Shown here piece by piece: positions 16,663 through 24,434 of a stretch of DNA of 37,293 nt (position 1 is its first letter; every line of letters begins with the position of its first letter). Source of the stretch: Planctomycetaceae bacterium. Its GTDB lineage: Bacteria > Planctomycetota > Phycisphaerae > UBA1845 > UTPLA1. The stretch covers positions 1 to 37,293 of the forward strand of contig WYBU01000032.1 in assembly GCA_011525745.1 (NCBI GenBank). The letters are read 5' to 3'. A model generated the notes under the pieces. It was given only the letters and a program-made list of their open reading frames with translations. It was not told the DNA's origin and searched no databases. The position numbers and the translations under genes are program-made.

Positions 16663-18699
16663 ATGGCATCCGTCGGCACATCAGATATTCGGAACGTAGC
16701 GCTCGTGGGTCATCAGGGCGCCGGCAAGACCTCGCTGGCGGAGGCGATTCTGCATCTGACGGGCGTCACCGGCCGCCTGGGCAACGTGGCCGACAAGTCC
16801 AGCCATCTTGACACGGACGACGAAGAGAAGGAGCGCGGCATCTCGATCGAGTCGCACCTGTTGTTCGCAGACCACGGCGGCAAGCTGATCAACGTGGTCG
16901 ACACGCCCGGCGCACCGGACTTCGTCGGTCCGGCGATTGCGTCGCTGGCGGCGGTCGAGACGGCAATTATCGTGGTCAACGCGCAAGCGGGCATTCAGGT
17001 CAACACGCGTCGCATGATGGACCTGGCGAAGTCCAACGGTCTGGCGCGGATGGTCGTGATCAACCGCATCGATGCCGAGAACCTCAATCTCGACGATCTG
17101 CTGGCGGCGCTGAAAGAGACCTTCGGGCAGGAATTGACGCCGTTCAACCTGCCTGTCGAGCGCGGCAAGAAAGTGGTCGACTGCCTCGAACAGTCCACCG
17201 GCCAGGCCGATTTCGGCGACGTGGCCGCGATTCACACGGCGATCGTCGAGCGCGTGGTGGAAGTCGACGAATCGTTGATGAACCGCTACTTCGAACAGGG
17301 CGAGGTCTCGCGTGAAGACGTGCGGGCCAACATCGGCCGGGCGATTCAGGGCGGCACGCTGGTGCCGGTGCTGTTCACCGATGCGCGTCACGAGGTGGGC
17401 GTCAAGGAACTGCTCGATGTCATCGCCGCGGTCTGCCCCTCGCCGATCGAGGGCAGGCAGCGCGAGTTGAAGGTGGGCGACAAGAGCCAGCCGATCGTGC
17501 CGAAGGCCGACGGTCCGTTCATCGCCCAGGTTTTCCGCGTGGCGATCGATCCGCGCAGCAACATCAAGTACTGCTGCGTGCGCATTCACTCGGGCACGAT
17601 TCACGGCGACACGACGCTGATGCTATCGGGCGACAAGAAGGGCGAGCGTTCCGGGCACGTGCTCAAGCTGCTCGGCGCCGACCGCAAGGAGTTCGAGCAC
17701 GCCTCGGCCGGCGACATCGTGGCGTTCGCCAAGGTGAACTTCCACATCGGTCAGACGCTGTTCACCGCGCCGGGTGAAGGCCGGATTCCGATGCCGCGGC
17801 TGCCCAAGCCGATGTTCTCGCTGGCGATTACGCCGAAGGCGCGCGGCGACGAAGCGAAGATCGGCGATGCTCTGAAGCGGCTGTGCGACGTCGATCCGTG
17901 TTTTCTCGCCCATCAGGACGCGCAGACGCACGAGATGGTCATCTCGGGCATCGGCGATCTGCACTTGCGCGTGATGCTGTCGAAGATGCACCGCGTCAAC
18001 AAGGTCGACGTCGACACCAAGCCGCCCAAGATCCCCTATCGCGAGACCATTACGGCCGCGGCCGAGGGGCACTACCGGCACAAGAAACAGACGGGCGGCG
18101 CGGGGCAGTTCGGCGAAGTGTTCCTCAAGATCGAGCCGATCGAGCGCGGCAGCGATCCGTCGCTGGAGTGGGACTGGGCGATCTTCGGCGGCTCGATTCC
18201 CGGGCAGTTCGAATCGGCCATCAAGAAGGGCGTGCACGACCTGATGGAGTCGGGGGCGATCGCGGGCTTTCCGCTGCAAGACATCAAGTGCAGCATCACC
18301 GACGGCAAGCACCATCCGGTCGATTCGAAGGAAGTCGCCTTCCGCATCGCGGGCAAGCTGGCGTTCAAGGACGCGGTGCTCAAGGCCAAGCCCTGCCTGT
18401 TGGAGCCGTACGTCGACGTCGAAGTGACCGTGCCGACCGAGAACGTCGGCGACATCACGGGCGATCTGGCGCAGCGGCGCGGCCGGCCGTCGGGGCAGGA
18501 CATCCTGCCGGGCGGCTACGCGGTCATCAAGGCGGTGGCGCCGCTGGCGAAGCTGGCGGACTATCACTCGCGGCTGTCGAGCATTACCGGCGGCAAGGGA
18601 AGCTACGCGATGGAGTTCTCGCACTACGAACCGGTTCCGAGCAACGAGGCACAGGCCATTATCGCGCAGTACAAGCCGCAGAAGGAAGAGGAGGAATAA
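16663..18699 (+). CDS. Elongation factor G-like GTPase (divergent FusA paralogue)
   Basis: 678 residues, EF-G domain order complete: GTPase domain (~8-270), domain II (~285-375), III, IV (~470-600) and V (C-terminal). Start at 16663 has GGAGG 5 nt upstream. The P-loop is GHQGAGKT (16-23), switch I RGIS (58-61), G3 DTPGAPDF (80-87) and G4 NRID (134-137). In canonical EF-G the G3 motif is DTPGHVDF, whose histidine activates water for GTP hydrolysis; here that position is Ala84, so hydrolysis is probably slow. Similar His-lacking G3 motifs occur in the FusA2 class of EF-G-like proteins. Domain IV (GGAGQFGEVFLKIEP) looks normal. Role inferred: an auxiliary ribosome-associated GTPase rather than the main translocase. 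Confidence 0.9.
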   Translation: MASVGTSDIRNVALVGHQGAGKTSLAEAILHLTGVTGRLGNVADKSSHLDTDDEEKERGISIESHLLFADHGGKLINVVDTPGAPDFVGPAIASLAAVETAIIVVNAQAGIQVNTRRMMDLAKSNGLARMVVINRIDAENLNLDDLLAALKETFGQELTPFNLPVERGKKVVDCLEQSTGQADFGDVAAIHTAIVERVVEVDESLMNRYFEQGEVSREDVRANIGRAIQGGTLVPVLFTDARHEVGVKELLDVIAAVCPSPIEGRQRELKVGDKSQPIVPKADGPFIAQVFRVAIDPRSNIKYCCVRIHSGTIHGDTTLMLSGDKKGERSGHVLKLLGADRKEFEHASAGDIVAFAKVNFHIGQTLFTAPGEGRIPMPRLPKPMFSLAITPKARGDEAKIGDALKRLCDVDPCFLAHQDAQTHEMVISGIGDLHLRVMLSKMHRVNKVDVDTKPPKIPYRETITAAAEGHYRHKKQTGGAGQFGEVFLKIEPIERGSDPSLEWDWAIFGGSIPGQFESAIKKGVHDLMESGAIAGFPLQDIKCSITDGKHHPVDSKEVAFRIAGKLAFKDAVLKAKPCLLEPYVDVEVTVPTENVGDITGDLAQRRGRPSGQDILPGGYAVIKAVAPLAKLADYHSRLSSITGGKGSYAMEFSHYEPVPSNEAQAIIAQYKPQKEEEE

Positions 18700-18831
18700 C
18701 CGGCGGACGCCGCGTGACCGTGGACGACGTGGACGCGGTGGTCGCGCAGCCGAGGCGATGCCCGCCGTGCTTCTGCTTCGCGGGTGCGTGGGGCCGCTTT
18801 CTTGCGCCACGCGGCGGGCTATTATGCGGAA

Positions 18832-19650
18832 ATGAAGCACGCCAGGCGGCCCGCCGTGCAGCGCTATCACGATCGCGTCGCCGGCCGGTACGACGACATT
18901 TACGATGACGCCTATTGGGCGTGGCATGACCGGCTGACGTGGGAGCACATTCGGGCTCATCTGCCGCGCAACCTGGCGGGGCGCACGCTCGATCTGGGCT
19001 GCGGCACGGGCAAGTGGGGGATGCGCCTGCTCGAAAGCGGCTTTCACGTCACGTTCGTCGACATTTCCGCCGACATGCTCGATCAGGCGCGGGCCAGGAT
19101 CGCCGACTCGCCGCTGGCGCGCCGCGCCGAGTTCGTTCACGCCGATCTGATGGACCTGACGGCGCTGCCCGAGCACGCCTTCGACTTCGCCGTGGCGATG
19201 GGCGAGCCGATCGGCTGCGCCGACTCGCCGGCCGCGGCACTGGGCCAGATTCGCCGCGCGCTGACGCCGGGCGCGACGCTGGTCGCCACGTTCGACAACC
19301 GCCTGGCGTGCGTCGACCATTACGTCGAACACGAGTCCGTCGATGCGCTGGCCGAGTTGCTGCGTAACGGCCGGACGCGCTGGCTGACGCGCGATCGCGG
19401 CGAGCAGTTCACGGTGCACACGTGGACGCCGGCGCAGTTGCGGAACCTGCTGGAGAAGTGCGGTTTCGAGGTGATCGACCTGATCGGCAAGACGGTGTTG
19501 CCGATGCGGCGTTTTCGCGAAAAACTATCCGACGCGCGCGCCGCGCGGCGCTACATGCAGATCGAGAAAGGGCTGCACCGCCTGGAAGCCGCCCTGGGCC
19601 GCTGCGCCCATCTGCAAGCGGCGGCGCGTGTTCGAGTCTCCCACGCATAG
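18832..19650 (+). CDS. SAM-dependent class I methyltransferase
   Basis: 272 residues from the ATG at 18832; weak ribosome-binding site. Rossmann-fold motif I is LDLGCGTGKWG (~48-58), motif II FVDISADML (~72-80), and a later FDFAVAMGE (~118) completes the SAM-binding core. The ends lack known substrate-specific domains, so the substrate is unknown; small-molecule or lipid methylation is possible. It lies 130 bp behind the EF-G gene on the same strand and converges with the zinc-ribbon gene at 19674. Confidence 0.9.
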   Translation: MKHARRPAVQRYHDRVAGRYDDIYDDAYWAWHDRLTWEHIRAHLPRNLAGRTLDLGCGTGKWGMRLLESGFHVTFVDISADMLDQARARIADSPLARRAEFVHADLMDLTALPEHAFDFAVAMGEPIGCADSPAAALGQIRRALTPGATLVATFDNRLACVDHYVEHESVDALAELLRNGRTRWLTRDRGEQFTVHTWTPAQLRNLLEKCGFEVIDLIGKTVLPMRRFREKLSDARAARRYMQIEKGLHRLEAALGRCAHLQAAARVRVSHA

Positions 19651-19673
19651 TGCCGAGATTCTCGCGCCCGCGA

Positions 19674-20015
19674 TCAGATGCGCGTGCCGCATTCCGGACA
19701 ACGCGGCTCGACAAGGCCCTTGAGCAAGTACCCGCACTGCCCGCACCACGTGTTGCCGTCGATCAGGCGCTTCCTGGGGCGAAGGGCGTGGTAAACAGGA
19801 AGGGCGAGCGCGACAGGCGCGACGACCAATACGAGTTGCGCCACAGCAGATGCGAAACCTGCTACACGCCTATCGGATGGCATTCCGTACATTACGTAGG
19901 CGATGAGTCCGAACCACATGAGTGTCTGAGCTGTGACATGAACGAGAGAAGCACACGTCACGGCACAGAGCAGGCGCGAGCAGTAACGTAGCAGTGACAT
20001 TTCAGCTTGGCTCAT
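19674..20015 (-). CDS. Small membrane protein with C-terminal zinc ribbon (paralogue 2)
   Basis: 113 residues when the ATG at 20015 is used, which overlaps the stop of the upstream gene by ATGA; upstream in-frame ATGs would give longer overlaps and are less likely. There are two or three transmembrane segments (about residues 10-45 and 55-78), then a C-terminal zinc ribbon WCGQCGYLLKGLVEPRCPECGTRI with CxxC and CxxC pairs. This CGYxLxGL...CPECG ribbon is a hallmark of many small planctomycete membrane proteins of unknown role. It is paralogous to the preceding gene. Confidence 0.8.
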   Translation of the reverse strand: MSQAEMSLLRYCSRLLCAVTCASLVHVTAQTLMWFGLIAYVMYGMPSDRRVAGFASAVAQLVLVVAPVALALPVYHALRPRKRLIDGNTWCGQCGYLLKGLVEPRCPECGTRI

Positions 20016-20428
20016 ATCGTGCTTCCACATTTTGGACAACGTGGCGTCTCAAGGTCGTGTAGTTGCTGTCCGCACGCACCGCACCTCGTGTACCCGTCCA
20101 GCCATTTTGATGCAAATGTCAGCCGGTCATAAACACAAAGTGCCACCCACAAGAGTGGCAGTTGCGCCAAGCCGAGTGCGATTCCGGGAAGAAGGTACTC
20201 CTCTATCCATGACCTCTTGGATTGCAGGTTCTTCCATCCCGGAATCGGGCCGTCTACCCAAGCGCTTTCCAGCGCGGGTAAGACTCCGACTGCATTTGTC
20301 AGAAACAAAAGCGCTCTTTCAACATGAACGGCCGGTGCATACTGCACTGTCGTGCGATTCAACAGAACAAACACAACCAGCGCCATCGCCACGCGCCAAT
20401 ACCATCGATAGCGGCGCTTCCGCGTCAC
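20012..20428 (-). CDS. Small membrane protein with C-terminal zinc ribbon (paralogue 1)
   Basis: 138 residues from a GTG start at 20428, preceded by GGGAGG (about 4 nt upstream) and overlapping the crotonase stop by GTGA. It has a basic N-terminus (TRKRRYRWYWRVAM), a transmembrane segment (~15-35), a soluble loop (~65-85), a second membrane stretch (~85-105) and a C-terminal ribbon RCGACGQQLHDLETPRCPKCGSTI. It is a paralogue of the next gene (shared ribbon order and membrane pattern). The tight overlaps make the three genes one translationally coupled operon. Function unknown. Confidence 0.8.
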   Translation of the reverse strand: MTRKRRYRWYWRVAMALVVFVLLNRTTVQYAPAVHVERALLFLTNAVGVLPALESAWVDGPIPGWKNLQSKRSWIEEYLLPGIALGLAQLPLLWVALCVYDRLTFASKWLDGYTRCGACGQQLHDLETPRCPKCGSTI

Positions 20429-21264
20429 GTCGCCTCCCGCCGCACGCGCTCGTAGTCCACCGGCCGCTTCTCGACGAACGCCTGCATTCCCTCCGCCACC
20501 TCGCCCGACAGATTGTGGATGCTCAGCCAGTCGCGCGCGTGGCCGATCGTCAGGTGCCACGACAGATCGCGCCAGAAGTTGAGCTGCTGCTTGGCGTAGC
20601 GGATGCACTCCGGCAGCTTGGCGATCAGCTTGTCGGCCATCTCTTCCACCGCCGCGTCCAGCTCCGACATCGGCACGACGCGGTTGACCAATCCCCATTC
20701 CAGACATTTCGCCGCCGGAATCGGCTCGCACAGCAACAGCATCTCCCGCGCCCGCCGGTCGCCGATCGTCAGCGGCAAAAACTGCGTCGCGCCGGCCGCC
20801 GCCACGCTGCCGCGCGCCGCGCCGACCTGGCGGATCGTCACGTGCTCGGCCGCGACCGCCAAGTCGCAGCTCAGGTTGAACTCGTTGCCTCCCCCGACGA
20901 CCATGCCGTTGAGCCGCGCGATCGTCGGCTTGCCGATGTTGCGCAGGCGCTCGTGACACTGGATGAACAGCCCCATCCACTTCCAGTAATTCGACGGCCG
21001 GCCCAGAAACTCATCGGCCTGTTCCTTGACGTCGGCGCCGGTGCAGAACGCCCGGTCGCCCGCGCCCGTCAGGATCAGCACGCCGACGTCGTCGTCCCAC
21101 GCCGCGTCGGCGAAGGCCTCGTTCAACTCGACCAGCGTGTCGCCATCGACCGCGTTCAGCACGTGCGGCCGGTTGAACGTCACGTAGGCCCGACCGATGC
21201 GCTTGGCGTAAAGGATGTTTTTGAACCGAAACGAATCGGCCGGCCGGCCGGAGTATTCGGGCAT
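20425..21264 (-). CDS. Enoyl-CoA hydratase/isomerase (crotonase) family enzyme
   Basis: 279 residues; start at 21264 with GGAGA ~9 nt upstream. The crotonase fold is clear: RAFCTGADVKEQ (~71-82, first oxyanion-hole loop), NGMVVGGGNEF (~119-129, second oxyanion hole and Glu128 at the Glu144-equivalent position), and AAAGATQFLPLTIG, then LCEPIPAAKCLEWGLVNRVVP. The second catalytic glutamate of hydratases (Glu164 in the rat enzyme) is replaced by Gly148, so simple hydration is unlikely. The FLPL...LCEP...A.K segment resembles 6-oxocyclohex-1-ene-carbonyl-CoA hydrolases, but this enzyme is much shorter. The substrate is therefore uncertain. It heads an operon with two zinc-ribbon membrane proteins. 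Confidence 0.9.
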   Translation of the reverse strand: MPEYSGRPADSFRFKNILYAKRIGRAYVTFNRPHVLNAVDGDTLVELNEAFADAAWDDDVGVLILTGAGDRAFCTGADVKEQADEFLGRPSNYWKWMGLFIQCHERLRNIGKPTIARLNGMVVGGGNEFNLSCDLAVAAEHVTIRQVGAARGSVAAAGATQFLPLTIGDRRAREMLLLCEPIPAAKCLEWGLVNRVVPMSELDAAVEEMADKLIAKLPECIRYAKQQLNFWRDLSWHLTIGHARDWLSIHNLSGEVAEGMQAFVEKRPVDYERVRREAT

Positions 21265-21629
21265 GGCGGGGTCTCCGTGGATGCGCTTGGGGTGACAGGA
21301 TATCGCGCGAAGCGTGCGCGACAAAGGGAGTGGCGCGGTCGGCGGGCAGGGGTCAGCGATCAGCAATCCGCAGTCAACAATCGGCGGTCAGTGTTGTGCG
21401 ATCAATCGTCATTCCCGCGCGGGCGGGATTCCAGTCGCCGGAGACACTCGCGTGCGTGTCGGTGGTCGGAATGGGCTGAATAAATGTGTGGACGATGTGG
21501 ACGGGCGAACCCTGATCCGGCGGCAGGCAACCCCATTCACACTTCTGCCGGATGCCTCCGACCGCTGCTGCGTCGCTCGTCACGGGTTCGGGTTTCCCTG
21601 CTTCATGCGCTGTGCTTACTGAATGCGCG
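21265..21629. other. Non-coding stretch between the crotonase operon and the RNA gene
   Basis: No gene supported. It contains degenerate GGTCAGCGATCAGCAATC-like low-complexity sequence (21351-21390) and a CATTCCCGCGCGGGCGGGATTCC hairpin motif (21411-21433) common in intergenic repeats. The promoter of the minus-strand crotonase operon should lie at its left end, but no clear consensus is visible. Confidence 0.55.
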
Positions 21630-21663
21630 AAAAAAAAACCCGTTTCGCCTTCGCGAAGCGGGT
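21630..21663 (-). terminator. Intrinsic terminator of the structured RNA
   Basis: On the minus strand ACCCGCTTCGC (21663-21653), a GAAG loop, GCGAAACGGGT (21648-21638) with one mismatch, then eight T residues (21637-21630). Strong Rho-independent signal. Confidence 0.85.
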
Positions 21664-21887
21664 CCCGAAAAGAAAGATCGCACCGCCGTAATGTCGGTGG
21701 GAGCACCTGTTTTTGAACCCTTGCAAGCAAGGGGGAGGGAAGAAGGCGCCGCGAACCAGCCCGCTGTTGCACGAGGCAAGGCACCGGGTTACGCCCGTCG
21801 AATCGCCGCGACATCCCTCCAGGGTCATGTCATCGGTTCAAAAAATGACAACTCCCTGTCGAGCATGACAGTGCTCTTTCTCTTCCT
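21630..21887 (-). ncRNA. Structured non-coding RNA, 6S RNA (ssrS)-like candidate
   Basis: A ~258-nt transcript is predicted from a promoter at 21893-21921 to an intrinsic terminator at 21630-21663, with no coding potential. The RNA folds into a long irregular hairpin: TTTTTGAACC/GGTTCAAAAA closing stem (21835-21844 with 21710-21719, 10 bp), an internal bubble, then GGAGGGA/TCCCTCC (21814-21820 with 21734-21740) and a long apical arm. The 3' side of the bubble can form CCCTTG-CTTG-CAAGGG (21718-21733), very similar to the CCTTGAACCAAGG hairpin and following GGTTCAAGG of Proteobacterial 6S RNA, and the 3' end CGGCGGTGCGATC recalls CGGCGGCATCTC. 6S RNA sequesters sigma-70 RNA polymerase by mimicking an open promoter. 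RNA gene: fairly sure; 6S identity: plausible. Confidence 0.6.
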
Positions 21888-21892
21888 CTTTG

Positions 21893-21921
21893 CTTATATC
21901 CATTCCGACCGCAAATGGCAA
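21893..21921 (-). promoter_or_regulatory. Promoter of the structured RNA
   Basis: Read on the minus strand: TTGCCA (21921-21916), 17-bp spacer, TATAAG (21898-21893). Near-consensus sigma-70 geometry with transcription start expected near 21886. It drives the ncRNA, as no ORF follows. Confidence 0.75.
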
Positions 21922-22206
21922 ACATAAAATCGGCGTGAAGACGGCGCTGCGACGCCGCACCGCGCGCCGCGCTTGACGCGCCGCCCGCCGATCGTTCCGC
22001 GCCGCGTTGTCCCGGCAACTTGCGCGAGCGTGGTGTACGGCCGCCCCCGGCTTTGCGGATTGATCGAGAAGCTCGGTGGTTGAAACCGGCGCGCGTCACT
22101 TTGGTCGCGGGCGGTCGACGGCGGCGTGTACAATCAGAAGAACCGGACCGGACGGCGCTGCGGCGCCGGCATTCTGTTTATCGATATAAGATATCGTTCG
22201 ATTCTC

Positions 22207-23199
22207 ATGAAGCGCGCGGTGGCAAAATCGCTGATCTTTCTCTTCGTCATCGTTGCCGTGCAATACCCCAGCCCGCAACGGCTGGTCCGACACCTGCGCC
22301 ACATCAGCGACCTCAACGCCATGATCGATCCCCATGTGCCGCAACTGGCCGCATGGGAAGATGAATTCCGCGCCACGCGACTGGCGCCACTCGAACAGGC
22401 CGCCGCCTCGCGCCCGGCTTCCGCGCCCGCTGCTGCGCCGCTGTTCACCGCCGCCGCTTCGCGCCCGGTGCATCCGCAGGCCGTGCTTCGCGAAGTCGAG
22501 CAATTCGTTTATGACAAGGTCCGCTACGACTGGGACTGGAACACCTGGAACGTCGCCGACTACCTGCCCGGTGTCGCCGAACTGTTCGACGCCGCCCCTA
22601 GCGATCCCGATGGCCGACTGCGAGAGGACTGCGACGGCCGGGCGCTGCTGGCCGCTTCGCTGCTGGCGCGCATGGGCTACGACGCCCGCCTCGTCACCGA
22701 TTTTCGACACATGTGGGTGCGCGTCGAACACGTCGCCCCGGGTCCCGACGGACGGCCGACCGCGCTGGAGCTGATGGGGCCGGGACGGGCCAAGAGCGTC
22801 GTATCGACCGCCGCCGGCAACCGCTTCGACTGGCGGACGCTGAGCAATCTGCCGGTGGCCTGGAGCTTCGGCGTGGCGGTCTTTCCGTGGGGGCGTGAAG
22901 CGATCGTATTCGCGACATTGATGATCTTGTTAATGCACCGGCGCATGTCGCGCCGCGCCGCCGTTGTCGGCGTGCTGCTGGCGTTCGCCGGCTGGCACTT
23001 CCTGCGGATGGGCGTCGTGTCGGTCGGCCAGGTGGGCATGGCCGGATACGCATGGCAGGAGCGGCCGGACATGGCGTGGCTGGGGCTGGCGTACGTGTTG
23101 CTGGGTTGCGGCGTGTTGTGGCGTGCCTCGCGCCGTGCCCGACGGGGAAATCTGCCGGCTCCCGATTCGTCATCCGTCACTCAGAGCCGCGAAGGGTAA
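22207..23199 (+). CDS. Transglutaminase-like domain membrane protein
   Basis: 330 residues. The ATG at 22207 gives a signal-anchor-like N-terminus (KRAVAKSLIFLFVIVAVQY). A proline/alanine linker (~65-90) is followed by a transglutaminase-like core: EQFVYDKVRYDWDWNTWNVADYLPG (~98-122), Cys142 in REDCDGRALLAASLLARMGYDARLV and His168 in DFRHMWVRVE. The C-terminal third has three transmembrane segments (~232-310). Such domains may be proteases, acyltransferases or structural; the third catalytic acid is not certain. The stop codon and last residues lie inside a dispersed repeat (23181-23210), suggesting that the C-terminus was remodelled. No ribosome-binding site is obvious. Confidence 0.8.
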   Translation: MKRAVAKSLIFLFVIVAVQYPSPQRLVRHLRHISDLNAMIDPHVPQLAAWEDEFRATRLAPLEQAAASRPASAPAAAPLFTAAASRPVHPQAVLREVEQFVYDKVRYDWDWNTWNVADYLPGVAELFDAAPSDPDGRLREDCDGRALLAASLLARMGYDARLVTDFRHMWVRVEHVAPGPDGRPTALELMGPGRAKSVVSTAAGNRFDWRTLSNLPVAWSFGVAVFPWGREAIVFATLMILLMHRRMSRRAAVVGVLLAFAGWHFLRMGVVSVGQVGMAGYAWQERPDMAWLGLAYVLLGCGVLWRASRRARRGNLPAPDSSSVTQSREG

Positions 23200-23210
23200 G
23201 CGAGCGGGAT
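23181..23210 (-). repeat. Dispersed 30-bp element, copy in reverse orientation
   Basis: Reverse complement of the ATCCCGCTCGCTTACGC...CGGCTCTGA element found at 15262-15291 and 3613-3642. It forms the final codons and TAA stop of the transglutaminase-like gene. Confidence 0.8.
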
Positions 23211-23291
23211 CGAGCCGCGCCGAACGAGCACTCGCCATTCGGCGCGACTCGAATGGCGCATCCTTCGTGCCGCCCCGTATCATTCAATGCA

Positions 23292-24434
23292 ATGACCGAT
23301 AGCGGCTTGTCGCCCGTCTCACTTCGCGTCGTCGGCATGGCCGGCGGCGCCTGCGCCCGGCGCGTGCAGCGCGCGCTGTGCAACGTCCCCGGCGTGCGGG
23401 AAGCGACCGTCGATCTGCTGTCAGAAACCGCCCGCGTGTCAGCCGGCGACGATGCCGCGCGCGACGCGACGTTCGCGCAGTCGCTGGCCCGCGCCATCCG
23501 CAGCGCCGGCTACGACGCCGAGCCGCTGCCACCGGCGCGCGACGCAGACGCCGAGTCTCTTGCCGCCACGTTTGACGAGACGCTGCGCCGCCAGCGGCAG
23601 GCCTGTCTTCTGGCGATCGGTCCGGCGCTGCCCATCCTCGCGCTCGAACTGTTCGGTGCTCGTCTTCAGGCCGCCCACGTCGCCGGGGCGCTGGGCTGGC
23701 GCATTCTTCAGGCCGCGCTGACCATCATGCTGCTCATCAGTCCCGCCGCTGGGCCGATGCTGGTTGGCGGCCTGCGCGGACTGCTGCATCGCGCCGCCAA
23801 TGCCGACGCGCTGGTCGCAGTGGGGCTGCTCGTCGGAACGGTCAGCAGCATCGCGGGCACGCTGACGTTGCGCGGCGAGTTCATCCGCTTCGACGCCGTC
23901 GCGTGGATCGTGACGATTACCGCCGTCGGCCGCCTGTTCGAAGCGCGCGCGCGGGAGAGGCTGACGCGAATGGCTTACGCGACGAGGAAACCGCGATCAT
24001 GGGAGATGGGACGCGGTTTGCGCCTCAGCGATCGCGCGGCGGAACTGCTGGTGATCGTCGGCGTCACTCTGGCGATCGTGTTGCTGGTCGGCGGCATGTT
24101 GAATGTCGGTGTCATGAACGACGCGGACGCAATCGGCGCGGCGGTGGCGGTACTTGTGGCCGGCAGCCCGCGTGCGCTGGGCCTGGCGTCGACAGTTGCG
24201 ACGATCGGCGAACCGAGCGAAAGATCGCGACAGATATTGCGGCAAAACCTGAGCGTGGCATATGCATGCAACGTCGCGGCGATGAGCGCTGCGGTGATCG
24301 GCCGGCTGCCGCCCGCCTGGGCCGCGGCGGTGTCGACATGCGCGACATGGATTGTCCTGTTGAATTCGCTGCGAGTGCGAAAGGGCTCATGGGTTGAAGA
24401 CCCGGGAGGTGGCGCCGGCCCACAGCCCTTGTAA
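23292..24434 (+). CDS. P1B-type ATPase-like membrane protein lacking all catalytic domains
   Basis: 380 residues from ATG 23292. Residues ~10-77 form an HMA domain with a degenerate metal site (GMAGGAC, Cys21 only, where GMxCxxC is canonical). There follow eight predicted membrane segments in the order and with signatures of copper ATPases: HRAANADALVAVG (166-178), GRLFEARARE (213-222), SDRAAELLVIVGV (246-258), VLVAGSPRALGLAS (287-300; equivalent to CPCALGLAT) and QNLSVAYACN (318-327), with a final helix to LLNSLRVRK. The actuator domain between helices 4 and 5 is replaced by ~20 residues, and the phosphorylation/nucleotide domain between helices 6 and 7 by ~15; no TGES or DKTG is present. 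It cannot pump by ATP hydrolysis. The frame is intact. Possibly a metal-handling or structural membrane protein. Confidence 0.85.
   Translation: MTDSGLSPVSLRVVGMAGGACARRVQRALCNVPGVREATVDLLSETARVSAGDDAARDATFAQSLARAIRSAGYDAEPLPPARDADAESLAATFDETLRRQRQACLLAIGPALPILALELFGARLQAAHVAGALGWRILQAALTIMLLISPAAGPMLVGGLRGLLHRAANADALVAVGLLVGTVSSIAGTLTLRGEFIRFDAVAWIVTITAVGRLFEARARERLTRMAYATRKPRSWEMGRGLRLSDRAAELLVIVGVTLAIVLLVGGMLNVGVMNDADAIGAAVAVLVAGSPRALGLASTVATIGEPSERSRQILRQNLSVAYACNVAAMSAAVIGRLPPAWAAAVSTCATWIVLLNSLRVRKGSWVEDPGGGAGPQPL

Noticed and set aside
17623..19419. 598-codon minus-strand frame opposite EF-G and the methyltransferase
   Set aside because: Overlaps two unmistakable plus-strand genes; typical GC shadow.
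21630..21887. tmRNA or SRP RNA
   Set aside because: No tRNA-like end with CCA, no tag ORF, and no GGAAGGAAGCAG-type SRP loop; the 6S-like bubble hairpin fits better.
23292..24434. Calling this a functional copper-translocating ATPase
   Set aside because: No TGES, DKTG or nucleotide-binding motifs and no CPC; it cannot couple ATP hydrolysis.
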